Shown: positions 52,966 through 62,008 of the stretch, in pieces | Position numbering within the stretch: position 1 is the first letter of the stretch | Layout: each line of letters begins with the position of its first letter | NCBI RefSeq assembly: GCF_020510425.1 | Contig: NZ_JAHBAH010000002.1 | Location: forward strand, 62,001-126,000 | DNA from: Quatrionicoccus australiensis | GTDB taxonomy: Bacteria > Pseudomonadota > Gammaproteobacteria > Burkholderiales > Rhodocyclaceae | Direction of reading: 5' to 3' | DNA: 64,000 bases | Translations under genes and position numbers: made by a program | Notes under the pieces: model-generated | What the model was told of the DNA's origin: nothing | The model's database searches: none | Seen by the model: the letters and a program-made list of their open reading frames with translations, nothing else

Positions 52966-55215
52966 CTAGAACTTCGCACTCACCCCAGCCCAGAAATTGC
53001 GGCGATCTGCGTGTTCGTATTCCCAGACGACGTATTTGCTGTCGAACAGGTTGTTGACCGCGACAAACACCTCGCTACCGGGTACCGGCAGCTTCATGGA
53101 AACCTTGGCGTCGGCGACGAAATAGTCGGAGGCACGATGGTCGGAGGTATTGGCATCGGTGAAATAGATGGAACTGACATAGCGGCCGCCGATGCGCGCC
53201 TCCCATTGACTGGATGGCGCGTAAACCAGACCCAGATTCAACTTGTGGGGTGCGATGCGCTGGGTGTGCTTGCCCTCCAGCGTCGTGTCATTGGGATTCT
53301 TGCGAATCACCGAGTCGGTGTAGCTGTAATTGGCATAGGGTTTCCAGCCGCCGGGCAGGCTGCCGTCAAAGCCCAGTTCAAAGCCGTTTACCGTCGTCTT
53401 GCCGATATTCACGTACTGCCAGGCCGGGCCGACCGGGATGGTGGAAATCTTGTCCTGATAGTCGGTGTGGTACAGGGCTGCGCGTAACTTGCCCCAGGGT
53501 AGCTGGTGATTGGCCCCGATCTCGTAGGTCGTTGAGGTCTCCGGCTTCAAACCGGTATTGTCGAGCCACATTGGATTACCGCCAGACGATTTCATCCAGT
53601 TCAGTGCCGGCACATAGGCCGTTCCGGCAGACAGATAAACCGAACTCGCCGGCGACAGGTGGTAGCGCAGACCCAGCCGTGGATTGAAGACGCCGTCCGA
53701 TGAATCGGGATAGGTCGTCGCACCGTTGCTCTTGTCACCATGCATCTTGATCCAGTCGTAGCGCCCCCCAACGGTCAGCGTCAGATCATCAAAACGATGC
53801 TCATCCTGGGCAAACAGGCCAGTTGTCGTTTCCTGAGAATCTGTACGGGAGCTACCTCCATTCAGGAAATCATCCCAACCGACTTGATACCAGGCTGTTT
53901 GATAGGACGCTCCAACAATCAAGGTGTTGCCAGCAACTGGATGCAGTTCCGTCTGCGCTTCGACGGTATCCGTCCGGCTCTTGCGATACCAGGTGGCAGC
54001 GAGAATATAACTGCCCATGTTGTAATTCCACGCTTGGTCATCCCACGGCATGAATTGCAGCAATTCCGCATGGCGATATGTCAATTTGACCGAGTTTTGA
54101 TTGGCAAAATCCTTGCGGTACCCAAGTGAATAAGCATCACCTTCGTTCTTGACGCGAAAATTGGGACGCCCACCGAACATGTCCGTATCAGTTCTGAATT
54201 GCTGGAAGCCAAAGGTGATTTCCTGATCGTCTGACGGGCGAATACCACCATTGAGGTTCCATTTTTTATCCGTCCATGCCCTCGATTTCAGATCTTTGCT
54301 TCCATCCGGATCAAGTTCCCGTTGCGCGACATAGCCATCTGTACGGAAATCGAACACGGACAACCGAAAGTCGACTACTTCGTTCGCCATCCCGGCTGCC
54401 GCCCCAAATGACCGCGCATCATGCGAACCCAAAGCCGCTTCTACCTCAGCCCCGGCCGGACCGCTCCAGCGTTTCGGAATAACGTTGACCACGCCGCCGA
54501 TCACGTTTGGCCCATAAAGTGCAGACGCCGGACCACGCACGAGTTCGATCCGCTCGACATCCTGTGCAACAAGAAAATTGAAGCCACCACGGCCAACCAC
54601 GCTCGATATGGACGAGTCGGTCGGCATGCCATCGACCAGAACCACCGATGTCGCGCCAGCGAATGAACCGCCAACCCCACGTATGGAAGGACCACCGTTG
54701 CCCCCTATGGCCGAACTTTCATTGAAGTCCACCCCTTCCATATTGCGCAGGGCGTCCTCCACCTTGAGCAGGTGCTGGCGCCCGATGTCCTTGCTGGTAA
54801 TCACACTGACACTCGCCGGCACCTCATCAATCCGCCGCTCCGTCCGCGTCGCCGTGACCACGATTTCGCTCAGGCTCTGCTCGGCATGTGGAGCCGCGAC
54901 AATCACGTAGCTGTCGCCATCGCGACGGAATTCCAGGCCGCTGCCTTGCAACAAACGACCAAGTGCCTCTTCAACACTCATTTCACCCCGAATGGCCTTG
55001 ACCTTCTTGCTGCCGACGAGATCGGCCGCATGAACGATCTGCACCCCGCTCTGGTTGGCCAGTTGGCGCAACGCAGAAGCTAGCTCCTGCTGGGCAATTT
55101 CAACACTGACGTTCGGTCCGGCCAGCACAGCACCGGCCTGGCAGGCCAGCCATACAGCGACGGCAAGGTATTTGCGGACGTTCTCCGAACGGGCCGGCGT
55201 TTGTTTCTGCAGCAT
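52966..55215 (-). CDS. FecA-type TonB-dependent receptor with STN signalling domain
   Basis: A 749-residue receptor from ATG 55215 (GGGGGAAAC upstream). After a signal peptide comes an STN domain (ASALRQLANQSGVQIVHAAD ... LGRLLQGSGLEFRRD). Then follow the TonB box region (SEIVVTATRTERRIDEVPAS), the plug (RIELVRGPASALYGPNVIGG) and the barrel, ending RRNFWAGVSAKF. STN domains pass a ligand signal to a FecR-like protein, and exactly such a regulator pair is encoded divergently at 55357-56873. A hairpin near 52915-52945 may end the transcript before the peptide operon. Confidence 0.92.
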   Translation of the reverse strand: MLQKQTPARSENVRKYLAVAVWLACQAGAVLAGPNVSVEIAQQELASALRQLANQSGVQIVHAADLVGSKKVKAIRGEMSVEEALGRLLQGSGLEFRRDGDSYVIVAAPHAEQSLSEIVVTATRTERRIDEVPASVSVITSKDIGRQHLLKVEDALRNMEGVDFNESSAIGGNGGPSIRGVGGSFAGATSVVLVDGMPTDSSISSVVGRGGFNFLVAQDVERIELVRGPASALYGPNVIGGVVNVIPKRWSGPAGAEVEAALGSHDARSFGAAAGMANEVVDFRLSVFDFRTDGYVAQRELDPDGSKDLKSRAWTDKKWNLNGGIRPSDDQEITFGFQQFRTDTDMFGGRPNFRVKNEGDAYSLGYRKDFANQNSVKLTYRHAELLQFMPWDDQAWNYNMGSYILAATWYRKSRTDTVEAQTELHPVAGNTLIVGASYQTAWYQVGWDDFLNGGSSRTDSQETTTGLFAQDEHRFDDLTLTVGGRYDWIKMHGDKSNGATTYPDSSDGVFNPRLGLRYHLSPASSVYLSAGTAYVPALNWMKSSGGNPMWLDNTGLKPETSTTYEIGANHQLPWGKLRAALYHTDYQDKISTIPVGPAWQYVNIGKTTVNGFELGFDGSLPGGWKPYANYSYTDSVIRKNPNDTTLEGKHTQRIAPHKLNLGLVYAPSSQWEARIGGRYVSSIYFTDANTSDHRASDYFVADAKVSMKLPVPGSEVFVAVNNLFDSKYVVWEYEHADRRNFWAGVSAKF

Positions 55216-55356
55216 GTTTCCCCCTGATAACAAATGGCGACGAAATGCGCCTTCACCTACCAAGACGAATGCAGCGACGACCTCCCTACCTGAAACCGGC
55301 AAGCTGCGACAACATGTCACATGGAAATCACCCGGCAAGGCCTTTAGCATTGCCGC
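55216..55356. promoter_or_regulatory. Divergent promoter region of receptor and sigma factor
   Basis: These 141 bases separate the STN receptor gene (minus) from the ECF sigma gene (plus), so both promoters must lie here. I could not identify a -35/-10 pair or a Fur box with confidence. Confidence 0.45.
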
Positions 55357-55896
55357 ATGTCCTTCACCCTTGCCCTGAAGTCCCCTGGCGAACTCGACCT
55401 GGCGCAGCTTTACCGCGAGCATTTCGACCATTTGCGGGATTACCTGGCGCGCCGGCTCGATTGCCGCGATGCCGGCCGGGATGCTGCACAGGAGATTTTT
55501 CTTCGCTTGCTGCTGAAACCGCCGGTCGAGACCATTCAAAATCCCCGCGCTTTCCTGTTGCGCAGCGGGCGCAATCTGCTCATCGATCTGGCGCGCCTGG
55601 CCAAGACCCGGCCGCTGCTGCTGCCGATTGACGATTTTCAGGATTCCCTGCCCGACCCGGTGGCTGACCCGGCGCGCATTGCCTCGGCGCGGCAGCAACT
55701 ACAGGCCCTGGCAGAAGGCATCGAAACCCTGCCGCCCAAGTGCCGGCAGGTTTTTTTCCTGCATCGCTTCGACGCCCTGACCCAGAACGAAATCGCTGCG
55801 CAGATGGGCATTTCGGCCAAAATGGTGGAAAAGCAACTGGCCAACGCCATGCTGCAATTGCGGCGCCTGTGGAGCAAGCATTCGGCTGGCGTTTGA
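55357..55896 (+). CDS. ECF sigma factor (FecI-like)
   Basis: A 179-residue sigma-70 family member of the ECF type. It has region 2 (ELDLAQLYREHFDHLRDYLA, RDAAQEIFLRLLL, NPRAFLLRSGRNLLIDLAR) and region 4 (LPPKCRQVFFLHRFDALTQN, EIAAQMGISAKMVEKQL), and lacks regions 1 and 3. FecI-like factors are released by a FecR partner when the outer-membrane receptor binds ligand. The fecR-like gene starts 32 bases downstream and the STN receptor is divergent, completing the three-part circuit. Confidence 0.92.
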   Translation: MSFTLALKSPGELDLAQLYREHFDHLRDYLARRLDCRDAGRDAAQEIFLRLLLKPPVETIQNPRAFLLRSGRNLLIDLARLAKTRPLLLPIDDFQDSLPDPVADPARIASARQQLQALAEGIETLPPKCRQVFFLHRFDALTQNEIAAQMGISAKMVEKQLANAMLQLRRLWSKHSAGV

Positions 55897-55928
55897 CATC
55901 CCGCCCCAGCCTGCCGAGAATCCGGCGC

Positions 55929-56873
55929 ATGCCCCATTCGCCCCAAGCCTCTCCAGCCGCTGACAACAGCGAACGCGCCCAGGAAGAAGCCGCCTTCTGG
56001 TTTGCCCGACTGCATGGCGAAAATGTTTCCCGCGAGGAAAGGGCGACCTTTGCCGGCTGGCTGGCAGGCAGCCCGGAAAACGCCCGGGAATTCGGAATTC
56101 TTGAGCAAATCTGGAACCACTCGGCCTGCCTTGCACCGCAAGCCAAGCCGCGCGCGCGACGGTTGTTGCATGGTGCCGCCGGACTGGCCGCCATGGCCCT
56201 GCTGGCCAGCTGGCTGTTCCATACCGCGCCGGGCGAGCTGGTCGCCACCGGCATCGGCGAGCGGAAGCACCTGCAACTCAGCGATGGCAGCGAACTGGAC
56301 CTTGCTCCGCGCACCCGCTTGCACTTCCGCCTGGACAAGGATCAGCGCCATATTGAGCTGCATGAGGGGCAGATCGCCATCAACGTTGGCGCTGATCCGC
56401 AACGACCGCTGGAAGTTGTGGCCAATGGGCATCACATCCGCGATATCGGCACCCGTTTCGTGGTGGAAACCGGGGCGAAGCAGACCCGCGTCAGCGTCGC
56501 CGAGGGCCTGGTGGAAATCCGGCCGGCCAATGGCGATGCAGCGACGCAGCGTCTCGCGGCGGGCGAAGAGGTATCCGTGACTGATGGAAAAATCGGCCCG
56601 GTTTTGGCCGTTGACCGCAGCATTTTGCTGGCGTGGACCAAAGGCCAACTCGCATTTGAAGGCCAGCCGTTAAACGAGGTGATCGCCACCCTCAACCGCT
56701 TCCGCAAGACGCCGATCATCCTGGACGAGCCAAATCTCGGCGGCATGCGCATCAGCGGCGTTTTTCTGATCGACAAGGAAGAAACCGCGCTGATCGCCTT
56801 GAGACAAATCGCCGGTCTGCGCTTTCTGGAAAGCAACGGGATGGTGCACGCCAGCACCGATCATTCCCGCTGA
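55929..56873 (+). CDS. FecR-like anti-sigma/transmembrane sensor
   Basis: A 314-residue protein from ATG 55929; the frame upstream overlaps the sigma gene and is not coding. The cytoplasmic start has the typical DUF4880-like segment (AAFWFARLHGENVSREERAT), then one membrane span (GLAAMALLASWLF, near residues 90-105). The periplasmic FecR domain follows (GIGERKHLQLSDGSELDLAP, IGTRFVVETGAKQTRVSVAE), with a C-terminal STN-like part (IATLNRFRKTPIILD). It relays the receptor signal to the sigma factor. Confidence 0.92.
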   Translation: MPHSPQASPAADNSERAQEEAAFWFARLHGENVSREERATFAGWLAGSPENAREFGILEQIWNHSACLAPQAKPRARRLLHGAAGLAAMALLASWLFHTAPGELVATGIGERKHLQLSDGSELDLAPRTRLHFRLDKDQRHIELHEGQIAINVGADPQRPLEVVANGHHIRDIGTRFVVETGAKQTRVSVAEGLVEIRPANGDAATQRLAAGEEVSVTDGKIGPVLAVDRSILLAWTKGQLAFEGQPLNEVIATLNRFRKTPIILDEPNLGGMRISGVFLIDKEETALIALRQIAGLRFLESNGMVHASTDHSR

Positions 56874-56877
56874 CCCT

Positions 56878-57105
56878 TCAACAACCGAATGGTTGTGGCA
56901 CGTTCATTTGCTTCGCCAACGCCAAACGACTAACAGTGGCGGAACGCTCCCCGTCCGATCCGGTGACCGCCCCGGCCGAGGCTGGGAACCTGTGGAAGCT
57001 CGACGACGCCAAAGGGGTTACCTCTGCGATTACATCAGCGGGGTCGGCGTAACATATGGAAGTTGCAATAAAAAAGACAACATACACCAAGCCCCCAAAT
57101 TTCAT
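56878..57105 (-). CDS. Small predicted secreted protein ending in Cys
   Basis: A 75-residue protein with a strong ribosome binding site (TTGGAGGAACTG before ATG 57105). It has a signal peptide of about 20 residues (MKFGGLVYVVFFIATSICYA), after which the mature part is Ser/Ala-rich and ends PQPFGC. There is no other Cys in the mature part. It is convergent with the fecR-like gene, only four bases from its stop. A role in the neighbouring receptor system is possible but rests on position only. Confidence 0.5.
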   Translation of the reverse strand: MKFGGLVYVVFFIATSICYADPADVIAEVTPLASSSFHRFPASAGAVTGSDGERSATVSRLALAKQMNVPQPFGC

Positions 57106-57190
57106 CAGTTCCTCCAATAGCATTGGTGATTAAATGGGCCGGGCTCGACTGTACTGATGCCCTAAGAGGGCATTGAACTCGATCAGTGGC

Positions 57191-57258
57191 TAAGCGGCAG
57201 CTAATTGTCACGTTGCCGTCGGATTCCAACTGTCGCCCCAAGGTCGGCTTTGGCCGAC
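57191..57258 (-). repeat. Dispersed intergenic repeat, copy B
   Basis: The reverse complement matches the core at 43669-43738 (TCGGCCAAAGCCGACCTTGG, ATCCGACGGCAA, AATTAGCTGCCGCT). The rest of the gap 57106-57463 has no gene; its final part is likely the promoter of the large ATPase. Confidence 0.6.
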
Positions 57259-57463
57259 ATCCAGCCGGCAGCAACTCGGCCAAAACTGTCTATGGGGTGC
57301 CCGACAATAGAGGTCGGCTATGCGCCAGTTACTCGCCGTTCGGCTCGGAATCCCCGCTAGCCGGAGCTTTCATAGCGGATGACCTAAGCCAACACGTTCC
57401 TGTCACTAATATAAACTGGAGGCATAATTGGATCCAACTTACATAGGAAACCGAGGACAACTA

Positions 57464-60400
57464 ATGACAAGGACAATCTGTGTTGCGCGGGTGGAAGAAA
57501 CGAGTCTCTGGAAGGCGCTATCGAATCGAAATACAGAAGCCGCAAAGCACTTGGGTCCTAATGTTGTCGCGGTATGCAACGAGGCTGCTGATCGGATGAA
57601 GGCAATGGCCGGATACGCACCGCAGTACACGCTTCATGATGAACGCCACCTACTTAGAACCACCGAACTGATGAGCTTGCTGCTAGGTGACGAAGTAAAG
57701 AAACTCAATGAGGTTGAACTGGCTCTTCTGATTCTTTCGGCGTTTTTTCACGACCAAGGAATGCTGCCCTCTGATAGTGATTTGTCGTTGCTTAGGAAGT
57801 CCGATGAGTTCAAGCTTTTTCAGGATAACTGGCGCGTAGATCATCCAAACTACGCAGAAACATCGAGGCAACTAGCCGACCCCACAGTTTCCACCGAACG
57901 AAAGGAGCGGTTGGGCGCGCAGATTGGCGAACTCGATACTGCGATGCTTACCGATTTCCTGCGCCGAGGACACGGACGAAGGTCATCCGAGCATATCCTA
58001 TCCCGTCATCATAGTGACAAGCGCATTGAGGTACAAGGTGTAAACCTTTCGCCGTTGATTGCGCGATTATGCGAAGGGCACGCGCTACCTGCCGACGATA
58101 TAAATCCAAGTCAGGGTTTTAGATACGACGAGCAAGTCGGAACCTATTGCGTCAACATGCCTTTTCTCGCGGCGGTTCTGAGGCTCGCCGACATTCTCGA
58201 CTTCGACCGTGAACGCACACCCGAGGTGCTTTTCAAGAGCATCCACTTCACGTCTCCCGTAAGCTTGTTCGAATGGGAAAAACACCGTGCCGTCGAGGGG
58301 TGGACAATTTCCGAGGAACTGATCCGGTTCTCAGTGAAATGCAAGCACCCGGCGTATCAAGCAGCCGCACTCGCTTACATGGGTTGGATCGATCAGGAGC
58401 TTGAAGCTGCGCATTCGATTTGCCGCCGACAACCACGGGACATTAGCGGTTATCACCTACGACTTCCGACCCATGTCGATCGATCTCGAATCGAACCCGA
58501 TGGTGACTCCTACCGATATCACGACCTCGAATTCTCCCTTTCCAGAGACGAAATTATTCGTCTGCTGATGACCGACGAACTCTACGGCGGAGAACACCTG
58601 TGCATCCGAGAACTGTTGCAAAATTCGCTCGACGCACTGAGGTATCGCCAAGCGCTCTTTGCGGAATCAGACACACAGTGGAGCAAAGGCAAAGTTGAGT
58701 TTTGCCATTTTGTTGATGACGATGGCTACGAGGTTGTCGAGTGTCGAGACAACGGCGTGGGGATGGACGAAGGCATCATCCGCCGGTTCCTTGTGAAAGT
58801 TGGCAGAAGCTACTACCGGTCTCCGGACTTCGAACGCGAGCGAACGAGATTGAGAGCATCCGGTAATGACTTCGACCCCTGCTCCCGATTCGGCATTGGC
58901 TTCATGTCCTGCTTTATGTTGGGTGACAGGATAACTATTGAAACGCGCAAGGACTACGGACACGGGCGACAGTGGGGAGAGCCGCTTGTCGTCGAAATCC
59001 AGGGCTTGAGCGGCCTGCTCGTAGTTAGAAAGGGAAGTGACCAACAGCCTATCGGCACGACCGTAAGGATCGTGTCGCGCAAGAAGCCGTCGTTTCTCGA
59101 CAATTGGTCGGACAAGGTCAAACTCACAACCGTGCTCAGAGGCTATGCCCTGGCAACCGAATTCCCGGTTATCGGGAAATGTGAAGTTCCCGAAATTAAA
59201 GACACAGTGACAATCCCCGTCACGATCGACAAAACGCCAACGGTGCTCGAATCAGCCAATATCAAAGCTGCGGTGACTTTCGATCAAGACCTTTCTGAAG
59301 TATCAAAATCTTTACGGGGATTCGTCCGGGATTCTGTCTTGGTCGACGATCATGGATTACCTTCAGTCGACAATTGTGAGGCAGAGTGGATAGCGAATAC
59401 TGCGGGCCCAGGAAAAAAGTGGATATTACGTTCTCGTACCGGAACAACTTCGTTTGAACGCAATATCCATGGTTACGTTTCCGTTTGTGTCGACGGGATA
59501 TTGGTCGGAGGCGACCCGGGGCGGCATTCTGACGGGGATACACTCCGATATCGGCTGGGATCGTGTAACTCGGGTATCTATTGCGAATCGCCCGCATTAA
59601 TCGATACAAGAGGTGACCTTAAACCTGAAATCACGCCCAGCCGGACTCCTCCAAAGGACAACTTTTCGAGGCAACTCCCGGGCTGGAGTCGACTAAATAG
59701 TTTCTTCAATATTGGTGTAGGGATGCTATGGAAACAACTGGCCAACTACCATTCCAAAGGGCTTTTGCCACAAGCTTTTTGGCAGCTGACAGTCATCTAC
59801 AGCATTCCTGTTGAATGGATTCCACCATCAACGTTATGGGAAACGCTTTCCGTGTCCTTGGTCGATAATAATAATGGGGTTGTATGGCGCAAAGTTCGTG
59901 AACTCGGCGAACTCTTGATGTGTGCGGACGGAGAGGAAACCTTTGCCCTGCGAGACAAACAGGGTGCTAGCGTCGCTCCTTCACAATTTCTGAAAGATTG
60001 GGAAGTAAAAGGCGAGGATCATCCGTCGCTGTCTTGGCGAATGAGATCAAGCGTTCTGCTTATGAGTGCTTTGGATATTAGGGACGATCAAGTAGTTGTT
60101 AATCCGACAGTCCAACCCGACCGGGGCATACCGTTAGGAATGTACACTCGGCGCGGGGCAGTCGGTGTGGCTGGTTTTTTCCTCGCCTACGCAGGCTCTG
60201 CCACAAATGCCATTGCAGTCGAGACACCTTACCCGACCGCCAATAGGAACCATCCTCTTGTTGCGCTGGCGCATCAAAGTATTAATGCAAATGAGCCGAC
60301 CGACCTGCAACGGTTCGCGCAGGGGTTCGTTGCATGTATTTCGGAAACGGTCAGTAGCAAAATAAATACCCCTTCTATAGAGACAGTGGGCTATTGGCAA

Positions 60401-60553
60401 AAACGTGTTGGGCATCTTTACTTCGCGGTTCAGTGGGACCAATGCGAACAGAGCCTCAAGCCGCCTTACCAGCTCTGGACAAAAGCTAAAGGGTGGTTCT
60501 CATTTAGTGAAGTCGACTTCACGCGATGGAAAGACGCGGAACTTACCAGCTAG
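57464..60553 (+). CDS. HD-domain protein with HSP90-like ATPase
   Basis: A 1029-residue protein; ATG 57464 is chosen over a TTG at 57428. An HD-type domain comes first (YTLHDERHLLRTTELM and SAFFHDQGML, residues 50-100). A GHKL/HSP90-type ATP-binding domain follows: N-box ELLQNSLDALRYRQ near residue 381, DNGVGMDE near 428 and FGIGFMSCFM near 476. The remaining 500 residues are unassigned. HSP90-like ATPases joined to other domains recur among single-gene phage-defence candidates. It stands alone with its own upstream region. A defence role is inferred, not shown. Confidence 0.75.
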   Translation: MTRTICVARVEETSLWKALSNRNTEAAKHLGPNVVAVCNEAADRMKAMAGYAPQYTLHDERHLLRTTELMSLLLGDEVKKLNEVELALLILSAFFHDQGMLPSDSDLSLLRKSDEFKLFQDNWRVDHPNYAETSRQLADPTVSTERKERLGAQIGELDTAMLTDFLRRGHGRRSSEHILSRHHSDKRIEVQGVNLSPLIARLCEGHALPADDINPSQGFRYDEQVGTYCVNMPFLAAVLRLADILDFDRERTPEVLFKSIHFTSPVSLFEWEKHRAVEGWTISEELIRFSVKCKHPAYQAAALAYMGWIDQELEAAHSICRRQPRDISGYHLRLPTHVDRSRIEPDGDSYRYHDLEFSLSRDEIIRLLMTDELYGGEHLCIRELLQNSLDALRYRQALFAESDTQWSKGKVEFCHFVDDDGYEVVECRDNGVGMDEGIIRRFLVKVGRSYYRSPDFERERTRLRASGNDFDPCSRFGIGFMSCFMLGDRITIETRKDYGHGRQWGEPLVVEIQGLSGLLVVRKGSDQQPIGTTVRIVSRKKPSFLDNWSDKVKLTTVLRGYALATEFPVIGKCEVPEIKDTVTIPVTIDKTPTVLESANIKAAVTFDQDLSEVSKSLRGFVRDSVLVDDHGLPSVDNCEAEWIANTAGPGKKWILRSRTGTTSFERNIHGYVSVCVDGILVGGDPGRHSDGDTLRYRLGSCNSGIYCESPALIDTRGDLKPEITPSRTPPKDNFSRQLPGWSRLNSFFNIGVGMLWKQLANYHSKGLLPQAFWQLTVIYSIPVEWIPPSTLWETLSVSLVDNNNGVVWRKVRELGELLMCADGEETFALRDKQGASVAPSQFLKDWEVKGEDHPSLSWRMRSSVLLMSALDIRDDQVVVNPTVQPDRGIPLGMYTRRGAVGVAGFFLAYAGSATNAIAVETPYPTANRNHPLVALAHQSINANEPTDLQRFAQGFVACISETVSSKINTPSIETVGYWQKRVGHLYFAVQWDQCEQSLKPPYQLWTKAKGWFSFSEVDFTRWKDAELTS

Positions 60554-61070
60554 TAATTACTACGAAGCCGCTCCACCAACAAATTGTTGGTTCCTTGAAG
60601 TCAGCTAACGGATACCTTGCCTGAGGTGCCCCCGGATTTAGTGCCAAGGGCGTTTTAGTAAAAGTCCTTGCTGAGCCGAAGCGGCCGGCGCGTTGGTAGA
60701 TTTCCAACTGGGCGTCGACATCCGAGCAAACACCCGCCAGGATCTCTTCGGCGACAATGCGATGGGGTTCAATTCTTTTTTCGTACTTCTCAAAGAGTTG
60801 TCGCTCTTCTTCGTCGGACTCGTGGCCATCGAGGGCGTAGAAAGCATAGAAATCGTGATATTCGGAGCAGAAGGCGTCGAAACTCATTCGGCCTTGCGCG
60901 CACAGGCGAATCAGGTTGTCGTGATGATCGAGGGAGCCGATCAGGTGGTATTCGGACTCAAAGATGACCATGGAGTATGGGGCCCAACGTAGAGCTAACC
61001 GGCGCTGCGCAGCTTCATCGCGCAGCGTCCAGCGACCGAAGGGAGCGAGGTTGAGCGCCGGGTCATGCAT
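60543..61070 (-). CDS. Hypothetical acidic protein
   Basis: A 175-residue frame from ATG 61070 (MHDPALNLAPFGRW). Residues 1-130 look like a real protein rich in acidic and aromatic residues (MVIFESEYHLIGSLDHHDN, SEYHDFYAFYALDGHESD). The last 45 residues are less convincing and overlap the end of the convergent ATPase gene by 11 bases, so the gene may be truncated near 60660. No family is recognised. Confidence 0.5.
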   Translation of the reverse strand: MHDPALNLAPFGRWTLRDEAAQRRLALRWAPYSMVIFESEYHLIGSLDHHDNLIRLCAQGRMSFDAFCSEYHDFYAFYALDGHESDEEERQLFEKYEKRIEPHRIVAEEILAGVCSDVDAQLEIYQRAGRFGSARTFTKTPLALNPGAPQARYPLADFKEPTICWWSGFVVITSW

Positions 61071-61106
61071 GCTTTTCCACCAGCAATTCTTTTGACACAA
61101 AGCGGC

Positions 61107-61436
61107 ATGCCTCTATTTCAAGATGCTTGATGGAGCCCTTGGTGCGGGCGCCATCAACTGAAAGGAGGCTCGGACAGGCATGCAGGTCGAGGTGGGCCAA
61201 AGCAGGCAATTTGTCGATTCCGTCAAGTGTCTTGAGTTTGCGCGAGGTATCCGCCGGGGATGCTGCTCAAGGTCATTCTCTGCGCCTACGCTCAGGGTGT
61301 GGTGAGCAGCCGGGGCATTGAGCGGCTGTGCCGCGAACACGTCACTTTCATCGCTCTCAGCGGCGACTCCGTGCCGCACTTTACGACGCTGAGGGCATCA
61401 CGGAACCTAGAGGCGCTTCTCGCCGTAGTGGCCTAG
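61107..61436 (+). pseudogene. IS1182-family transposase relic
   Basis: The frame from ATG 61107 starts MPLF like IS1182 transposases but has two early stops. From 61260 it reads clearly GMLLKVILCAYAQGVVSSRG, IERLCREHVTFIAL and SGDSVPHFTTL, the N-terminal domain of these enzymes. Homology ends near 61400-61436, where a TonB-receptor relic begins. More than three quarters of the gene is missing. Confidence 0.75.
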
Positions 61437-61439
61437 AGT

Positions 61440-61911
61440 GGTCCAACAATTTCACCCCCATGTGTGGCATGATCGTCGATGCCGACTTGGCCTTATCGAA
61501 AGCACGCTTCAAGGACGAAGTAAACGGTGGGCGTCATGTTCCGAACGCTATCCCTTTGACCGCATCAGTTGGTCTGAATGTGGACGACGGTGGTCCCTGG
61601 TTTCGCGGTATGCGACTGTGCTACCCGGGTCCTACGATCTGGAAGAAAAGGGCGTGGAAAAATCACGAGCCTTCTGGATGATCAACCTGAAGATGGGCTA
61701 CCGCTTCAATAAGCAATGGCAGACGACCATCGATGTCCTGAATCTGTTCAACAAGCAGGCCAATGACATCGAATACTGGGGCGGAGCCTGCACACGGAAT
61801 GAGGCAACTCTTGGAACGGGCGGCTGCGGTGGTGGCAGCGCAATTGATGGCAGACCGATTCATCCGCTTGAATCGAGAACGATACGCCTCGGCTTAAAGG
61901 TGAATTTTTAA
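61440..61911 (+). pseudogene. C-terminal relic of a TonB-dependent receptor
   Basis: The first part reads MIVDADLALSKARFKDE and GVNVDDGG-like barrel strands in one frame. After a frameshift near 61620-61650 it continues RAFWMINLKMGYRFNKQWQT, DVLNLFNKQANDIEYW and ends SRTIRLGLKVNF with the terminal Phe of the barrel. The plug and most of the barrel are gone, cut at the IS1182 relic. It lies beside the cbpAB-like genes and may once have served them. Confidence 0.75.
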
Positions 61912-62008
61912 ATCGAGTTCTGGGCGGCGCAAAAACCACCTAATTTTGCTGGCCCGCAATCGACAAAGTGGCGGAGAGCTCCACTTCAAGCAACCCTCCG
62001 CCATTTCT

